From Calothrix sp. HK-06 (lineage in GTDB: Bacteria; Cyanobacteriota; Cyanobacteriia; Cyanobacteriales; Nostocaceae), in NCBI RefSeq assembly GCF_001904745.1, contig NZ_MRCD01000002.1, positions 137,938-201,937 of the forward strand: a stretch of DNA of 64,000 bases, written 5' to 3'. The notes under the pieces are model-generated. The model did not search any database. It worked only from the letters and a program-made list of their open reading frames with translations, and was not told the DNA's origin. A program made the position numbers and the translations under genes. Below are positions 34,045 through 42,810 of the stretch, one piece after another. Positions within the stretch are counted from its first letter, which is position 1; each line of letters opens with the position of its first letter.

Positions 34045-36933
34045 ATGTATAAACAAGAACTATCATTAAATAAAAAACGATCACCTATTTTAGAATATTT
34101 CTATAATTTTCCTATTAGCCGTAAGCAAATGATAGCTTTAATAGCTTGCGAAATGGTATCTATCCTAGGTATAGGAATGGGCGCCACGCTAATAATTACT
34201 CAAGGATTACGAAACCAAATACTCGAACAAGCGAAATCAGAAATTGCCGTTACAGACATAAACTATAATATCAAAGTTAATCAAATGGGGTTTGGGTTTC
34301 GTGGACAATCAGATAATCAAGCATTAATTCGTGCAACTAAATTTCATAATTCCAGTAGATCATTAAATCGAATTTCTCGGTCGGAAGTAAAGCAAATTTT
34401 AATAAATGAAGTCAAAGCTAGACAAATTGAATATGCAACCTTGGTAGGTAAAGATTTAAAGATTATTGCAAATGCCAATACTGACCGAACAGGTGAAGAA
34501 TTTAACCCAGATAATTTAGTTAGCGAAGTTTTAAATAATCCTAAACAGATTAAAGCATCTCGTGTTGTGAGTTGGAGTGAACTAAGCAAAGAAGCACCAC
34601 CCCTACCAACAGGGTTTAGTAATCAAGATGCTCTCATTCGTTATACAATTACACCTGTAAAAGACCCAGTGAATCAAGCTGTTATAGGTGCTTTAGTATC
34701 AGGAGATATTGTCAATGGCAAAAGTGTAATTGCGAAACAAACTCTACAAGCAACTAGAGGTGGTTATAGCGCGGTTTATTTTTACAAAGCGAATGGAAAT
34801 TTTGCTTTAGCTAGTTCGCTTCATCAAGGAGAGTCTCAAGATATTAACCAAGCTTTATCGAATGTTGAACTGCCTATTGAGAGTAAGTCATTACTTACTG
34901 CTGCTGCAAAATCTGCCAACGGTCAAGTTATAACTGAAAGGATGAATCTAGGCGCCCAAAGTTATACAATGGCTTTTAAAGCGATTCCTAGTAAAATTAT
35001 TGAAAATACAGACGAACAGCAAGCTATTTACGATAAAACTTCAACAGCTATTTTAGTTAGAGGAACACCAGAGTCATCGCTGAATAACTTGCTAATGCAA
35101 AGTTTATTCCAGCAAATGCTAACAGTGTTTATTGCTTTAATACTAGTTGGCGCCTGTATAGTAATATTACGACGCTCAATAGTGAAGCCAGTTGATAACC
35201 TTAAAAATGCTGCTCAAAAATTTGCAGATAGTGTAACTACTGGAAATCATAGAGATATTCAAACATCGCGAGCGCAAATTTTTGCAAAAGATGAAATTGG
35301 CGAATTAGCAGTCAGCTTTAATACAATGGCTGACACAATTTATACACAAATTCAACAAAGAGAAAACGAAGCACATTTAGCATTACAACTTAATGCGATT
35401 ACAGCAGTAATACGCGAATCACTCGATAGTGAGAAAATTATAAAAGTCGCTGTAATAAATACACGTAAAGCGATGCAAGTTGCAAGAACGCTGTTTTACA
35501 GTTTAAATGAATGCCAAAGTCAAGTGGTTGCAGAGTCAGTTGACTACAAATCTAACACACTTTTAGGAACAAATATCAAAAATCCTTATGATATTAAGGA
35601 GAATATAGAAGATTTACCAATTGGTAGCATTAAGACCGTTAATAATATAGATATTGCTTCTAATACACTGCGCTTGAGTCAGACTTGTATCAATTACTTA
35701 CAAAAATTTAACGTTCAAGCATACTTATTGGCGCCTATATTTGTGAATAAAGAGCTATATGGTTTATTCATAGCACACCAATGTGAAGATGCACGTCCGT
35801 GGCAAGACAGCGAAATAAATCTATTTAAACAAGTTGCGGTTCAAATTGGTTATGCGTTAGAACAATCTCAACTACTACTACAAGTTCAACAAGGACGAAT
35901 AATAGCAGAAACAGTCTCTGTTGAAGAACGACGACAAAAAGAAAATCTTCAGATGCAGCTTATGGAACTTCTTCAAGATGTTGAAGGTGCAGTCAGTGGA
36001 GATTTAACCGTGCGTGCTGATGTAAGCGTTGGTGAAATTGGAACTGTCGCTGACTTTTTTAACTCTATCGTCGAAAGTTTACGTGATATTGTCACGAAAG
36101 TAAAAGCAACAGCAACCCAAGTCAATGAAGCAATCGGTTCCAACTCAGGAGAAATTCGACAGCTAGCAGAAGAAGCACTTGAACAAACAGCAGAAATTAA
36201 TATCACACTTGAAACAGTTGATAGCATGACGATAGAAATGCAAAATGTCGCTGTTTCAGCACGTCAAGCATCAACAGTAGCTTCATTAGCAGCGCAAAAC
36301 GCAGAAGAAAGCGAAAAAGCAATTGACCGTACAGTTCAAAAAATAATGCACTTACGAGAAACAGTAGGTGAGACAGCCAAAAAAGTGAAGCGCTTAGGAG
36401 AATCAACGCAGCAAATCTCGCGTGTAGTGTCATTAATCAATCAAATTGCCGTACAAACAAATCTTTTAGCTATTAATGCGGGTATTGAAGCAGCACGTGC
36501 AGGTGAAGAAGGACAAGGTTTTGCGGTGGTAGCAGAAGAAGTTAGTGAACTTGCTGCACGTTCATCGTCTGCGACCAAAGAAATAGAGAACATTTTAGAA
36601 AACGTTCAAAGAGAAGCGACCGAACTAGTGCAGGTTATCGAATTAGAAACAACGCAGGTCGTAGAGGGTACGCAAGTAGTAGAAGACGCAAAATACAGTC
36701 TTGCCCAGATTTTGGAAGTATCGCGTCAAGTAAACTTACTAGTCAACTCTATCTCTAATGCTACAGATTCGCAATTAGAAATATCACAAATAGTAAGTAC
36801 ACTAGTCAAGCAAATCGCCGTAACATCGCAGCGTACAACAACATCATCGCAAAAAGTATCACAATCATTACAACAAACAGTAGCAATTTCGCAACAACTA
36901 CAGAAAACTGTTGGCGCCTTTAAAATTAGTTAA
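34045..36933 (+). CDS. Second methyl-accepting chemoreceptor with Cache, HAMP and GAF domains
   Basis: 962 residues with the same order as the receptor upstream of cheA: helix 1 (about 28-55), extracellular sensor, helix 2 (about 350-372), HAMP, GAF (about 445-610) and a signalling domain. The hairpin tip is [27 protein letters not shown]. The C-terminal half is very close to the first receptor, so the two arose by duplication, while the extracellular parts have diverged. In the GAF the DXCF site is lost (KNPYD) and the second cysteine is kept (Cys548) but followed by Ile. It is probably not photoactive. It likely shares the operon's CheA and CheW in mixed arrays. Confidence 0.9.
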   Translation: MYKQELSLNKKRSPILEYFYNFPISRKQMIALIACEMVSILGIGMGATLIITQGLRNQILEQAKSEIAVTDINYNIKVNQMGFGFRGQSDNQALIRATKFHNSSRSLNRISRSEVKQILINEVKARQIEYATLVGKDLKIIANANTDRTGEEFNPDNLVSEVLNNPKQIKASRVVSWSELSKEAPPLPTGFSNQDALIRYTITPVKDPVNQAVIGALVSGDIVNGKSVIAKQTLQATRGGYSAVYFYKANGNFALASSLHQGESQDINQALSNVELPIESKSLLTAAAKSANGQVITERMNLGAQSYTMAFKAIPSKIIENTDEQQAIYDKTSTAILVRGTPESSLNNLLMQSLFQQMLTVFIALILVGACIVILRRSIVKPVDNLKNAAQKFADSVTTGNHRDIQTSRAQIFAKDEIGELAVSFNTMADTIYTQIQQRENEAHLALQLNAITAVIRESLDSEKIIKVAVINTRKAMQVARTLFYSLNECQSQVVAESVDYKSNTLLGTNIKNPYDIKENIEDLPIGSIKTVNNIDIASNTLRLSQTCINYLQKFNVQAYLLAPIFVNKELYGLFIAHQCEDARPWQDSEINLFKQVAVQIGYALEQSQLLLQVQQGRIIAETVSVEERRQKENLQMQLMELLQDVEGAVSGDLTVRADVSVGEIGTVADFFNSIVESLRDIVTKVKATATQVNEAIGSNSGEIRQLAEEALEQTAEINITLETVDSMTIEMQNVAVSARQASTVASLAAQNAEESEKAIDRTVQKIMHLRETVGETAKKVKRLGESTQQISRVVSLINQIAVQTNLLAINAGIEAARAGEEGQGFAVVAEEVSELAARSSSATKEIENILENVQREATELVQVIELETTQVVEGTQVVEDAKYSLAQILEVSRQVNLLVNSISNATDSQLEISQIVSTLVKQIAVTSQRTTTSSQKVSQSLQQTVAISQQLQKTVGAFKIS

Positions 36934-36973
36934 GAGTTAGGAGTTAAAACTGATAACTCCTAACTTCTAACTC

Positions 36974-37258
36974 CTAACTTTCGACTTTGACACCGCGCCA
37001 GAAAGCTACATATCCTTCTATTTGTTTGGCTTTGTCCTTCGCACTGGGGTAGTACCAGGCAGCATCTTTGTTAACTTGCCCGTCAACTTCAATGCTGTAA
37101 TAGCTTGCGACACCTTTCCACGGACAAGTTGTGTGAGTATCGCTGTCTTTAAAATATTCTTTGTTAATTGCGTCAGCAGGAAAATAATGATTATTTTCAA
37201 CGACTACAGTTTTGTCGCTTTCCGCAAGAACGGCGCCGTTCCAAATTGCTTTTGCCAT
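36974..37258 (-). CDS. DUF427-family protein
   Basis: 94 residues covering one complete DUF427 domain: AIWNGAVLAESDKTVVVENNHYFP, the conserved TTCPWKG stretch and the C-terminal AAWYYPSAKDKAKQIEGYVAFW. This small beta-rich family is widespread in bacteria and fungi with no assigned reaction. It converges with the second chemoreceptor gene, 40 bases apart, and is unlikely to be part of that operon. Confidence 0.9.
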   Translation of the reverse strand: MAKAIWNGAVLAESDKTVVVENNHYFPADAINKEYFKDSDTHTTCPWKGVASYYSIEVDGQVNKDAAWYYPSAKDKAKQIEGYVAFWRGVKVES

Positions 37259-37534
37259 GAGTAGTTATGGTTATACTGAGAATTTACACTTATTTTACTT
37301 TATATATCTTTACACAACAGCAATTATTAGGCAGCAACATGCCAGGATGGCACCAACGTCGTTTGTATTTACTCTTCCCCTAGAATGATAATACTTATCA
37401 CCCTCAGATGTCCTACATGTATTTATTGCTACAAACAACAGCTATAATTTAAGATTTATTATCAAAGGTTAACAATTTACCCATAAAGACGTGTTATTGT
37501 TTGGGAAATGTGAGTTGAAAAATCATCCTAAGGT

Positions 37535-38470
37535 ATGATGCCAAATTCTTTTAAGTTGTCTCTAAACCTGGAAGCAGAGTTTTTTTTCCAGCAAGGACTG
37601 CGTCGTAACAAGACAGAAAAGTTTGAAGCAGCTATAGCTAGTTTTGACAAAGCACTGCGATGTAAACCAGAATATCCCGAAGCCTTATTCCAAAAGGGTT
37701 TCGCATTAGGGTCTTTAGGTAAACACGAACAAGCTATTCTTTGTTTTGACCAAATGTTAACTTTCAAAAGCGATGATTGCTGGGTTTGGCATAACCGAGC
37801 CATAGCTCTTGGTAAGTTAGAACGTTATAACGAAGCACTCAATAGTTTTGAGCGTGCAATCGAGTTTAATCCGAACGGAACAACCGCATGGCACAATCGT
37901 GGTTTGACGTTATGTGATTTAGGGAAGTATGAGAAAGCAGTTCTCAGCTTTGACCGTGCGTTAAAGTTACAGCCAGATGCTTATTGGGCATGGTATAACC
38001 GAGGTAATGCGCTCAAACAGCTCGAGCGTTACGAAGATGCGCTGAATAGCTATGACCGTGCTATTGAGTTCAGTCCTAAAAACTTGCTGGCTTGGTACTA
38101 TCGAGGTGTAAATTTGAGTGAATGGGGGCGCTATGAAAAAGCGATTCTTAGCTTTGACCGTGCCTTAACAATTCAGCCTCAATATTATAAGGCTTGGTTA
38201 CACAAAGGCTTTGCTTGGGAACAGTTGAAAAACTACGAAAATGCGATTATATCTTACAACCAAGCTTTGGAACTGGCACCTAGTGATGACGCTGTTTGGT
38301 ATAACAGAGGTCGTTGCTACATGGTACTACAGAATATCGACCGCGCGGTAGAAAACTTCCGTCAAGCGATAAGCATTCATCCAGATAAATATTTACAAAT
38401 TATCCAAACAGACGCTCAATTTGACTCATTACGTCAAGACGAACGCTTTCAAGCTCTACTCAAGTGCTAG
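37535..38470 (+). CDS. Tetratricopeptide repeat protein
   Basis: 311 residues almost entirely built of 34-residue TPR units, about seven or eight, with recurring W-x-N-R-G, Y-E-x-A-x-x-S-(F/Y)-D-R-A and P-x-x-x-x-A-W motifs. There is no signal peptide or extra domain. The repeats are very regular, like the cyanobacterial proteins built as protein-protein scaffolds. The start is one of two adjacent ATG codons. The partner is unknown, and the gene is isolated. Confidence 0.9.
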   Translation: MMPNSFKLSLNLEAEFFFQQGLRRNKTEKFEAAIASFDKALRCKPEYPEALFQKGFALGSLGKHEQAILCFDQMLTFKSDDCWVWHNRAIALGKLERYNEALNSFERAIEFNPNGTTAWHNRGLTLCDLGKYEKAVLSFDRALKLQPDAYWAWYNRGNALKQLERYEDALNSYDRAIEFSPKNLLAWYYRGVNLSEWGRYEKAILSFDRALTIQPQYYKAWLHKGFAWEQLKNYENAIISYNQALELAPSDDAVWYNRGRCYMVLQNIDRAVENFRQAISIHPDKYLQIIQTDAQFDSLRQDERFQALLKC

Positions 38471-38586
38471 CCATAAATGCTAGACGGTATTATAAGCGCG
38501 TTTATTATTACGCATAAAGTGGGTGTGGGTTCAAGTCAAAATTATTTTATAATTGCGCGTATTTAATACCGATTAGCCATATACAA

Positions 38587-39282
38587 TTAGCGAACAACTA
38601 AATATAACTTTGACCACCTTTGTTGTAGGATGCTAGCTAGGGTATGTAAACCCCATTTTTCACAGCGATAGTGCCCAACAGCAATTACAGACATTTGAGT
38701 ATCAATAACTGTCTGTGCAGCTGGTTGTCTAAGTTGTCCTGTTATGTAAACATTAACACCGTGTGATGCGGCTTCTCGTACCAGCAAATCTGTCATGGCG
38801 CCAACCACCGCAACTTTTTTAACTTCGTTTTCACTTGCCGCCCGTATTTGCTCGTACCCATTAAATACTTCTTTTACACAATCACATATATCAGTAAACG
38901 TTTGATTAGGCGCCTGTCCAGTCATCCCAATAGGTCTATTTTGCTTTTCTCCAAATACTTCTAAATTAGACAAGCTTAATACATCAGCCAAGCGAGTATT
39001 AAATCCTAGTGTCAAGGATTCATCAAACGGCAAATGATAAGAAATTACTCCTATATCGGGTGGGAGTTGTTCAAGTTCAAGCTTCCAAGGTCGATGTAGA
39101 AATAATGCATCAATATGTTGATTTTTTACCCAGTTATATAAACCGTCCCAAGGTTCTAATGCTAAACCTAAACGTTTAATAGAGCGCGTGGAGGGTAGAT
39201 ATATACCACCTTGTTCATCTTCGTTATAGCGCTCAACCTGGAAAAATGTGTTGAGAAATTTAGTAATTGTGTCTAATTGCAT
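38587..39282 (-). CDS. Nif3-like dinuclear metal centre protein
   Basis: 231 residues from the ATG at 39282. The fold matches the Nif3/YbgI family (DUF34): the N-terminal SIKRLGLALEP strand, metal-site region LFLHRPW, SYHLPFD, the central VAVVGAMTD segment and the C-terminal GHYRCEKWG holding the late His/Glu pair. The usual HHP metal motif reads HRP here, so one canonical ligand is replaced. Family members bind two metals and may act as hydrolases; the substrate is unsettled. The upstream start region overlaps a C/G-rich repeat. Confidence 0.82.
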   Translation of the reverse strand: MQLDTITKFLNTFFQVERYNEDEQGGIYLPSTRSIKRLGLALEPWDGLYNWVKNQHIDALFLHRPWKLELEQLPPDIGVISYHLPFDESLTLGFNTRLADVLSLSNLEVFGEKQNRPIGMTGQAPNQTFTDICDCVKEVFNGYEQIRAASENEVKKVAVVGAMTDLLVREAASHGVNVYITGQLRQPAAQTVIDTQMSVIAVGHYRCEKWGLHTLASILQQRWSKLYLVVR

Positions 39283-39286
39283 GTTG

Positions 39287-39414
39287 ATCCCCCCCAACCC
39301 CCCCCCTTAATAAGGGGGGGCTTAAAATCTTTCTTTTTCCCCCTAATTAAGTAAGTTGAAAAATTACTCTTTTCCCCCCTTATTAACGGGGGTTAGGGGG
39401 GATTTTAACAATAT
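39287..39414. repeat. Inverted repeat of C-runs and G-runs
   Basis: ATCCCCCCCCAACCC at the left and GGGGGTTAGGGGGGAT at the right are complementary. Between them are further runs (CCTTAATAAGGGGGGG, TTCCCCCTAATTAAG, CCCCCCTTATTAA). It may form a large cruciform, and the G-runs could form quadruplexes. It lies just upstream of the Nif3-like gene start. Confidence 0.7.
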
Positions 39415-39444
39415 TACAGATAATGAATTTTTAAAAAATATATC

Positions 39445-40848
39445 TTAATACTGATTATTTTCAATAAATATCCTAATCTCCTCTATGAGCCATACTTTTT
39501 CATCCCGACTCAAAAACAGTCCAAACTTAACTTTCCTTGAACCAGTTTTTAAAGCGCAGTAATAATTCGGAAACTTCCAAAATAAAAACTTATATTGCTC
39601 TAACCGCACTTCTGATATATTTTGGTCAGCAGTAAATTCGCTTTTGATATTCCAGAAATTCAATAAACTTTTTACTACTTGAATCTCTTGCCAAGACATT
39701 ATTTGAATGCGAGTATGAAAAATGCCACTAAAAAGTAAACTTTTTGTAGCAGCAATCCAGATACTAGCAGCCATTTGGAAACTAAGCATCACCATTAGTG
39801 TGCGAAAATATACTTCTACTTCTTGTTGTGGTCGAAGTCCTGGTTCTACTACTTTAAAAATCAAATCATATATAACTACTAAGCTAAAAACACTTCCAAA
39901 AAGCGGTGCCATTCCAAGCCAAAAGCTCTGCGGGCTATTTAAAAGAGTGCTGGGAATATCAACAATGAATTTATTGTTTATTTGTGTTAATTGAATTGCA
40001 GTGTTTTTAGGACGCTTATGAATTAAAGGACGTGGAGGCAAAGATTTTCCAAGTAAAGCTTCTAAAGCTTGTTGGGCAGAAGTAAATCTTGCTGCACTAA
40101 CAGGTTCAATCATCCGCTCTAACCAATCTGCATAATGTTTTGACAATTGAATTGCTGATTTAAAATTAATTTTTAGCTGACGTTGTGGTAAATCTGCTGG
40201 AGATTGACCTGTAAGTAAAAATAAAAGCGTTGTTCCAAGTCCGTACAAATCAGTTGACAATACAGCTTGACCCCGAAATTGTTCAGGCGCCATATATCCA
40301 AAAGTTCCTACAATGGTACTTCCACCAGTCACGGTATTTTGATATGTATCTTGAACGGCGCCGAAGTCTACAAGAAATATTTTGCCGTCGTCAAAGCGAA
40401 TAATATTTTGTGGTTTGATATCGCGATGAATAACCGCAGGAGTCAACTGTTGTAAATAAACAAGAATTTCTAGAACTTGAGCCGCGATAATTAGCACTTC
40501 TTTGATAGTTGGGTGCCAACCTTGATTTATCCAATCAAATAAAGATTTTCCTGGTGCTAGTTGTTGAACAAGATAGAAAGCTTTTTCTTCTTCAGTTTCA
40601 ACTTGAAAATAATCTATATATTGAGGAATACTAGAATGTTCAAGGTTTGCGAGGATTTTGGCTTCTCGTTCAAATAGCTCTAGTACTTTCCAATCATTGA
40701 TTCGATGTAAAGAAAGGACTTTCAGTGCTACAGGTTTTCCAAGTTGTAAATCATTTGCAGCATAAGTAATACTAGTTCCACCATGTCCTAAAATCTTGAT
40801 GATTTGGTAACGCCCTGCAATTATATCAGCAGTATTTAAGGTGTTCAT
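39445..40848 (-). CDS. Eukaryotic-type Ser/Thr protein kinase with C-terminal membrane segments
   Basis: 467 residues. The kinase domain (about 12-275) has glycine loop ILGHGGTSITYAA, lysine VALKVL, catalytic loop VIHRDIKPQN, DFG in LVDFGAVQD and APE in MAPEQFRG. After about residue 300 come two hydrophobic segments (LGMAPLFGSVFSLVVIYDLI and a second near 345-370) and a cytoplasmic tail. The kinase is therefore membrane-anchored with a small cytoplasmic sensor-like tail. All catalytic residues are present. The start of this gene lies 17 bases after the end of the upstream kinase, which it closely resembles. Confidence 0.92.
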   Translation of the reverse strand: MNTLNTADIIAGRYQIIKILGHGGTSITYAANDLQLGKPVALKVLSLHRINDWKVLELFEREAKILANLEHSSIPQYIDYFQVETEEEKAFYLVQQLAPGKSLFDWINQGWHPTIKEVLIIAAQVLEILVYLQQLTPAVIHRDIKPQNIIRFDDGKIFLVDFGAVQDTYQNTVTGGSTIVGTFGYMAPEQFRGQAVLSTDLYGLGTTLLFLLTGQSPADLPQRQLKINFKSAIQLSKHYADWLERMIEPVSAARFTSAQQALEALLGKSLPPRPLIHKRPKNTAIQLTQINNKFIVDIPSTLLNSPQSFWLGMAPLFGSVFSLVVIYDLIFKVVEPGLRPQQEVEVYFRTLMVMLSFQMAASIWIAATKSLLFSGIFHTRIQIMSWQEIQVVKSLLNFWNIKSEFTADQNISEVRLEQYKFLFWKFPNYYCALKTGSRKVKFGLFLSRDEKVWLIEEIRIFIENNQY

Positions 40849-40865
40849 GCTTATCTTTTACTAAT

Positions 40866-42371
40866 TTATTGCTGCAATTCACGAATGCGTTGAGAACTTG
40901 ACTGTAACTTGGCAAGTGCCCCTTTTGATAAAAGCATTTGCCCAGCTTTTATTTGATAAGCTGCTGCTGCAATATCAAGCGCTGTATAGCCTTCTGTGTC
41001 TTTCGCGTTAATGTCGGCGCCACTGCTTATAAGTAGTTCTGCAATTTCAATTTGACCATATTGAATTGCCTCGTGCAGTATAGGGTACTCGTAAAGTGGT
41101 TTCACTTTCTGAATGATTTTAGTGTTAGGATCGGCACCGTATTTTAATAGCAATTTTACTAAGCTTAAGTCATTGGATTTGATTGCTGTAAAAAGTATCG
41201 GTTCGCCCAATTCTCTAATATTCGGATTGGCACCATGCTTTAGTAGTAGCTTTACACCATCAGGAGAAACACAAAATAATAATGGATATTTGCTGTCTCC
41301 TTTTTCGTTAAATGGCGAATAAGTAAAGTTTCTAAAGTAATAAGTGCGAGTATCAGGATTACCACCTTGATTAAGGTAATTTTGTAACACAGTTATATTT
41401 TCACAAATTCCGCTTGGCGTAAATCCAAACGCACTTAATACTTTCCACTTAAATGCGTTACCTGCCCATAATGCAACAAGTGTTACCAGCACTCCTCCAA
41501 TTATTGTGTCAGATGGTTTGAATTTAGTTGAAGTATAAAGATTTTTTTGCTGTTGACGTAAAGCTGTTAGCGCTGCTTGTGCTGATACAAATCGTTCATT
41601 CGCATCAGGTTCGAGCATTTTTTCTAACCAATTAGCAAAGCTCTCTATAACTTGAACTCGCGAACGAAAATCGATAGCTAAACCATCTGTTGGTAAGTCT
41701 TTTGGTTCACGGTGTGTCAATAAAAATAGTAGCGTTGCTGCTAACCCATATAAATCAGTTGCTGGTACTGCTTGACCGCGAAACTGTTCGGGCGCCATAT
41801 ATCCATATGTACCAACCACTGTACTACCTCGCATCAAAGTGCTGTAATATGTATCTCGAACGGCGCCGAAATCTACCAAAGCTAAAGAACCATCTTCACC
41901 ACGAATAATATTTTGCGGTTTAATATCACGGTGAATAACAGGAGGATTAAATTTTTGTAAATAAATTAAAATTACTAGTATTTGCTGGGCAATTTGCCGC
42001 ACAGTGGCTTCCGAAGCGTGCCATCCTTGTTCTACCCAAGAGAAGAGCGATTTTCCTTTTGCCAACTCTTGGACTATATAAAATTTGCGGTCTTTTTCTG
42101 TATCAACGTAAAAAGAATGTAGATAACGGGGAATTCCTTTGTGCTGGAGTTGTGCTAGTACTTTTGCCTCACGCTCAAACAACTCTAACGTTTTCCAATC
42201 ACTAGTATGCTGAAGCGATAAGACTTTCAGCGCAACAGTTACACCAGACTGGGTGGTATTTTCCGCAGCATAAGTAACACCACTCGAACCTTCTCCTAAG
42301 ATACCCACAACACGGTACTGTTGCTGGGTATCACTAATAATATCGCCGACTTGATGCAATGGCGCCTGCAT
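40866..42371 (-). CDS. Ser/Thr protein kinase with C-terminal ankyrin repeats
   Basis: 501 residues from the ATG at 42371, which follows GGGGA; an in-frame start at 42428 adds 19 residues. The kinase domain (about 12-275) has ILGEGSSGVTYAA, VALKVL, VIHRDIKPQN, LVDFGAVRD and MAPEQFRG. A hydrophobic helix (about 295-315) precedes four ankyrin-like units at the end (LLLKHGANPNIRE, LLLKYGADPNTK, LLISSGADINAKD, GYTALDIAAAAYQ). The kinase part is a tandem duplicate of the downstream gene. The ankyrin tail probably selects partner proteins. Confidence 0.92.
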   Translation of the reverse strand: MQAPLHQVGDIISDTQQQYRVVGILGEGSSGVTYAAENTTQSGVTVALKVLSLQHTSDWKTLELFEREAKVLAQLQHKGIPRYLHSFYVDTEKDRKFYIVQELAKGKSLFSWVEQGWHASEATVRQIAQQILVILIYLQKFNPPVIHRDIKPQNIIRGEDGSLALVDFGAVRDTYYSTLMRGSTVVGTYGYMAPEQFRGQAVPATDLYGLAATLLFLLTHREPKDLPTDGLAIDFRSRVQVIESFANWLEKMLEPDANERFVSAQAALTALRQQQKNLYTSTKFKPSDTIIGGVLVTLVALWAGNAFKWKVLSAFGFTPSGICENITVLQNYLNQGGNPDTRTYYFRNFTYSPFNEKGDSKYPLLFCVSPDGVKLLLKHGANPNIRELGEPILFTAIKSNDLSLVKLLLKYGADPNTKIIQKVKPLYEYPILHEAIQYGQIEIAELLISSGADINAKDTEGYTALDIAAAAYQIKAGQMLLSKGALAKLQSSSQRIRELQQ

Positions 42372-42437
42372 TTCGAGTCCCCATAAATCAACCCTAATTC
42401 TATGGTTCCCAAATTTGAGGCTTAACACATCATTGTG

Positions 42438-42459
42438 GCACAGGCCGAAAAGCCTGTGC
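42438..42459. repeat. GCACAGGC-type hairpin
   Basis: GCACAGGC and GCCTGTGC pair around CGAAAA. A near copy with a different loop lies at 55236. It is upstream of the ankyrin kinase, so it is not an obvious terminator for that gene. Confidence 0.65.
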
Positions 42460-42478
42460 AGTGATTAATTATTTGATA

Positions 42479-42504
42479 TAGAGACGCGATTAATTGCGCC
42501 TCTA
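42479..42504. repeat. Degenerate palindrome of the GTAGAGACG family
   Basis: TAGAGACGCGATTAATTGCG followed by CCTCTA. It has the same centre as the copies at 920 and 24330. It lies 24 bases downstream of the DUF4058 gene fragment on the minus strand. Confidence 0.65.
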
Positions 42505-42527
42505 CAATGTGCGAATTTTTATACCAT

Positions 42528-42662
42528 TCATCTTAAGCCTTGCCCACGTAATAAAATATCTGCCCAGGCGCCATCATTTTTAGCTAGTTGTGGAACTGGC
42601 GGTTTATTATAATCAATGACTAAATCGTAACCTGATACATTACTGGCTAAGTATCTTAGGGC
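42528..42662 (-). pseudogene. C-terminal remnant of a DUF4058-family gene
   Basis: About 44 in-frame codons on the minus strand ending at a TGA at 42528. They include YDLVIDYNKPPVPQL and GAWADILLRGQGLR, which match my memory of the end of DUF4058 proteins. There is no start, and an in-frame stop lies just upstream (42663-42665). The rest of the gene is missing. Confidence 0.55.
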
Positions 42663-42675
42663 TTATTCTGTGATT

Positions 42676-42810
42676 ATGAATGACCAAAAGAAAAAATGGC
42701 TGAGAGAATACTATTATATAGATGCTTTTGCTGGTTCTATTCGACCAAGGGCAAAAGAAGATGAACAACGATATATTGATGGTTCTTCCTGCTCAAATTT
42801 TAAAAACTGA
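42676..42810 (+). pseudogene. N-terminal fragment of a three-Cys-motif partner protein (TcmP-like)
   Basis: A 44-codon frame containing KKWLREYYYIDAFAGSI and EDEQRYIDGSS, which resembles the start of TcmP proteins. It ends at a stop at 42810 where DUF262 similarity begins in another frame. The remainder of TcmP is absent, so this is a deletion remnant. Confidence 0.5.
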
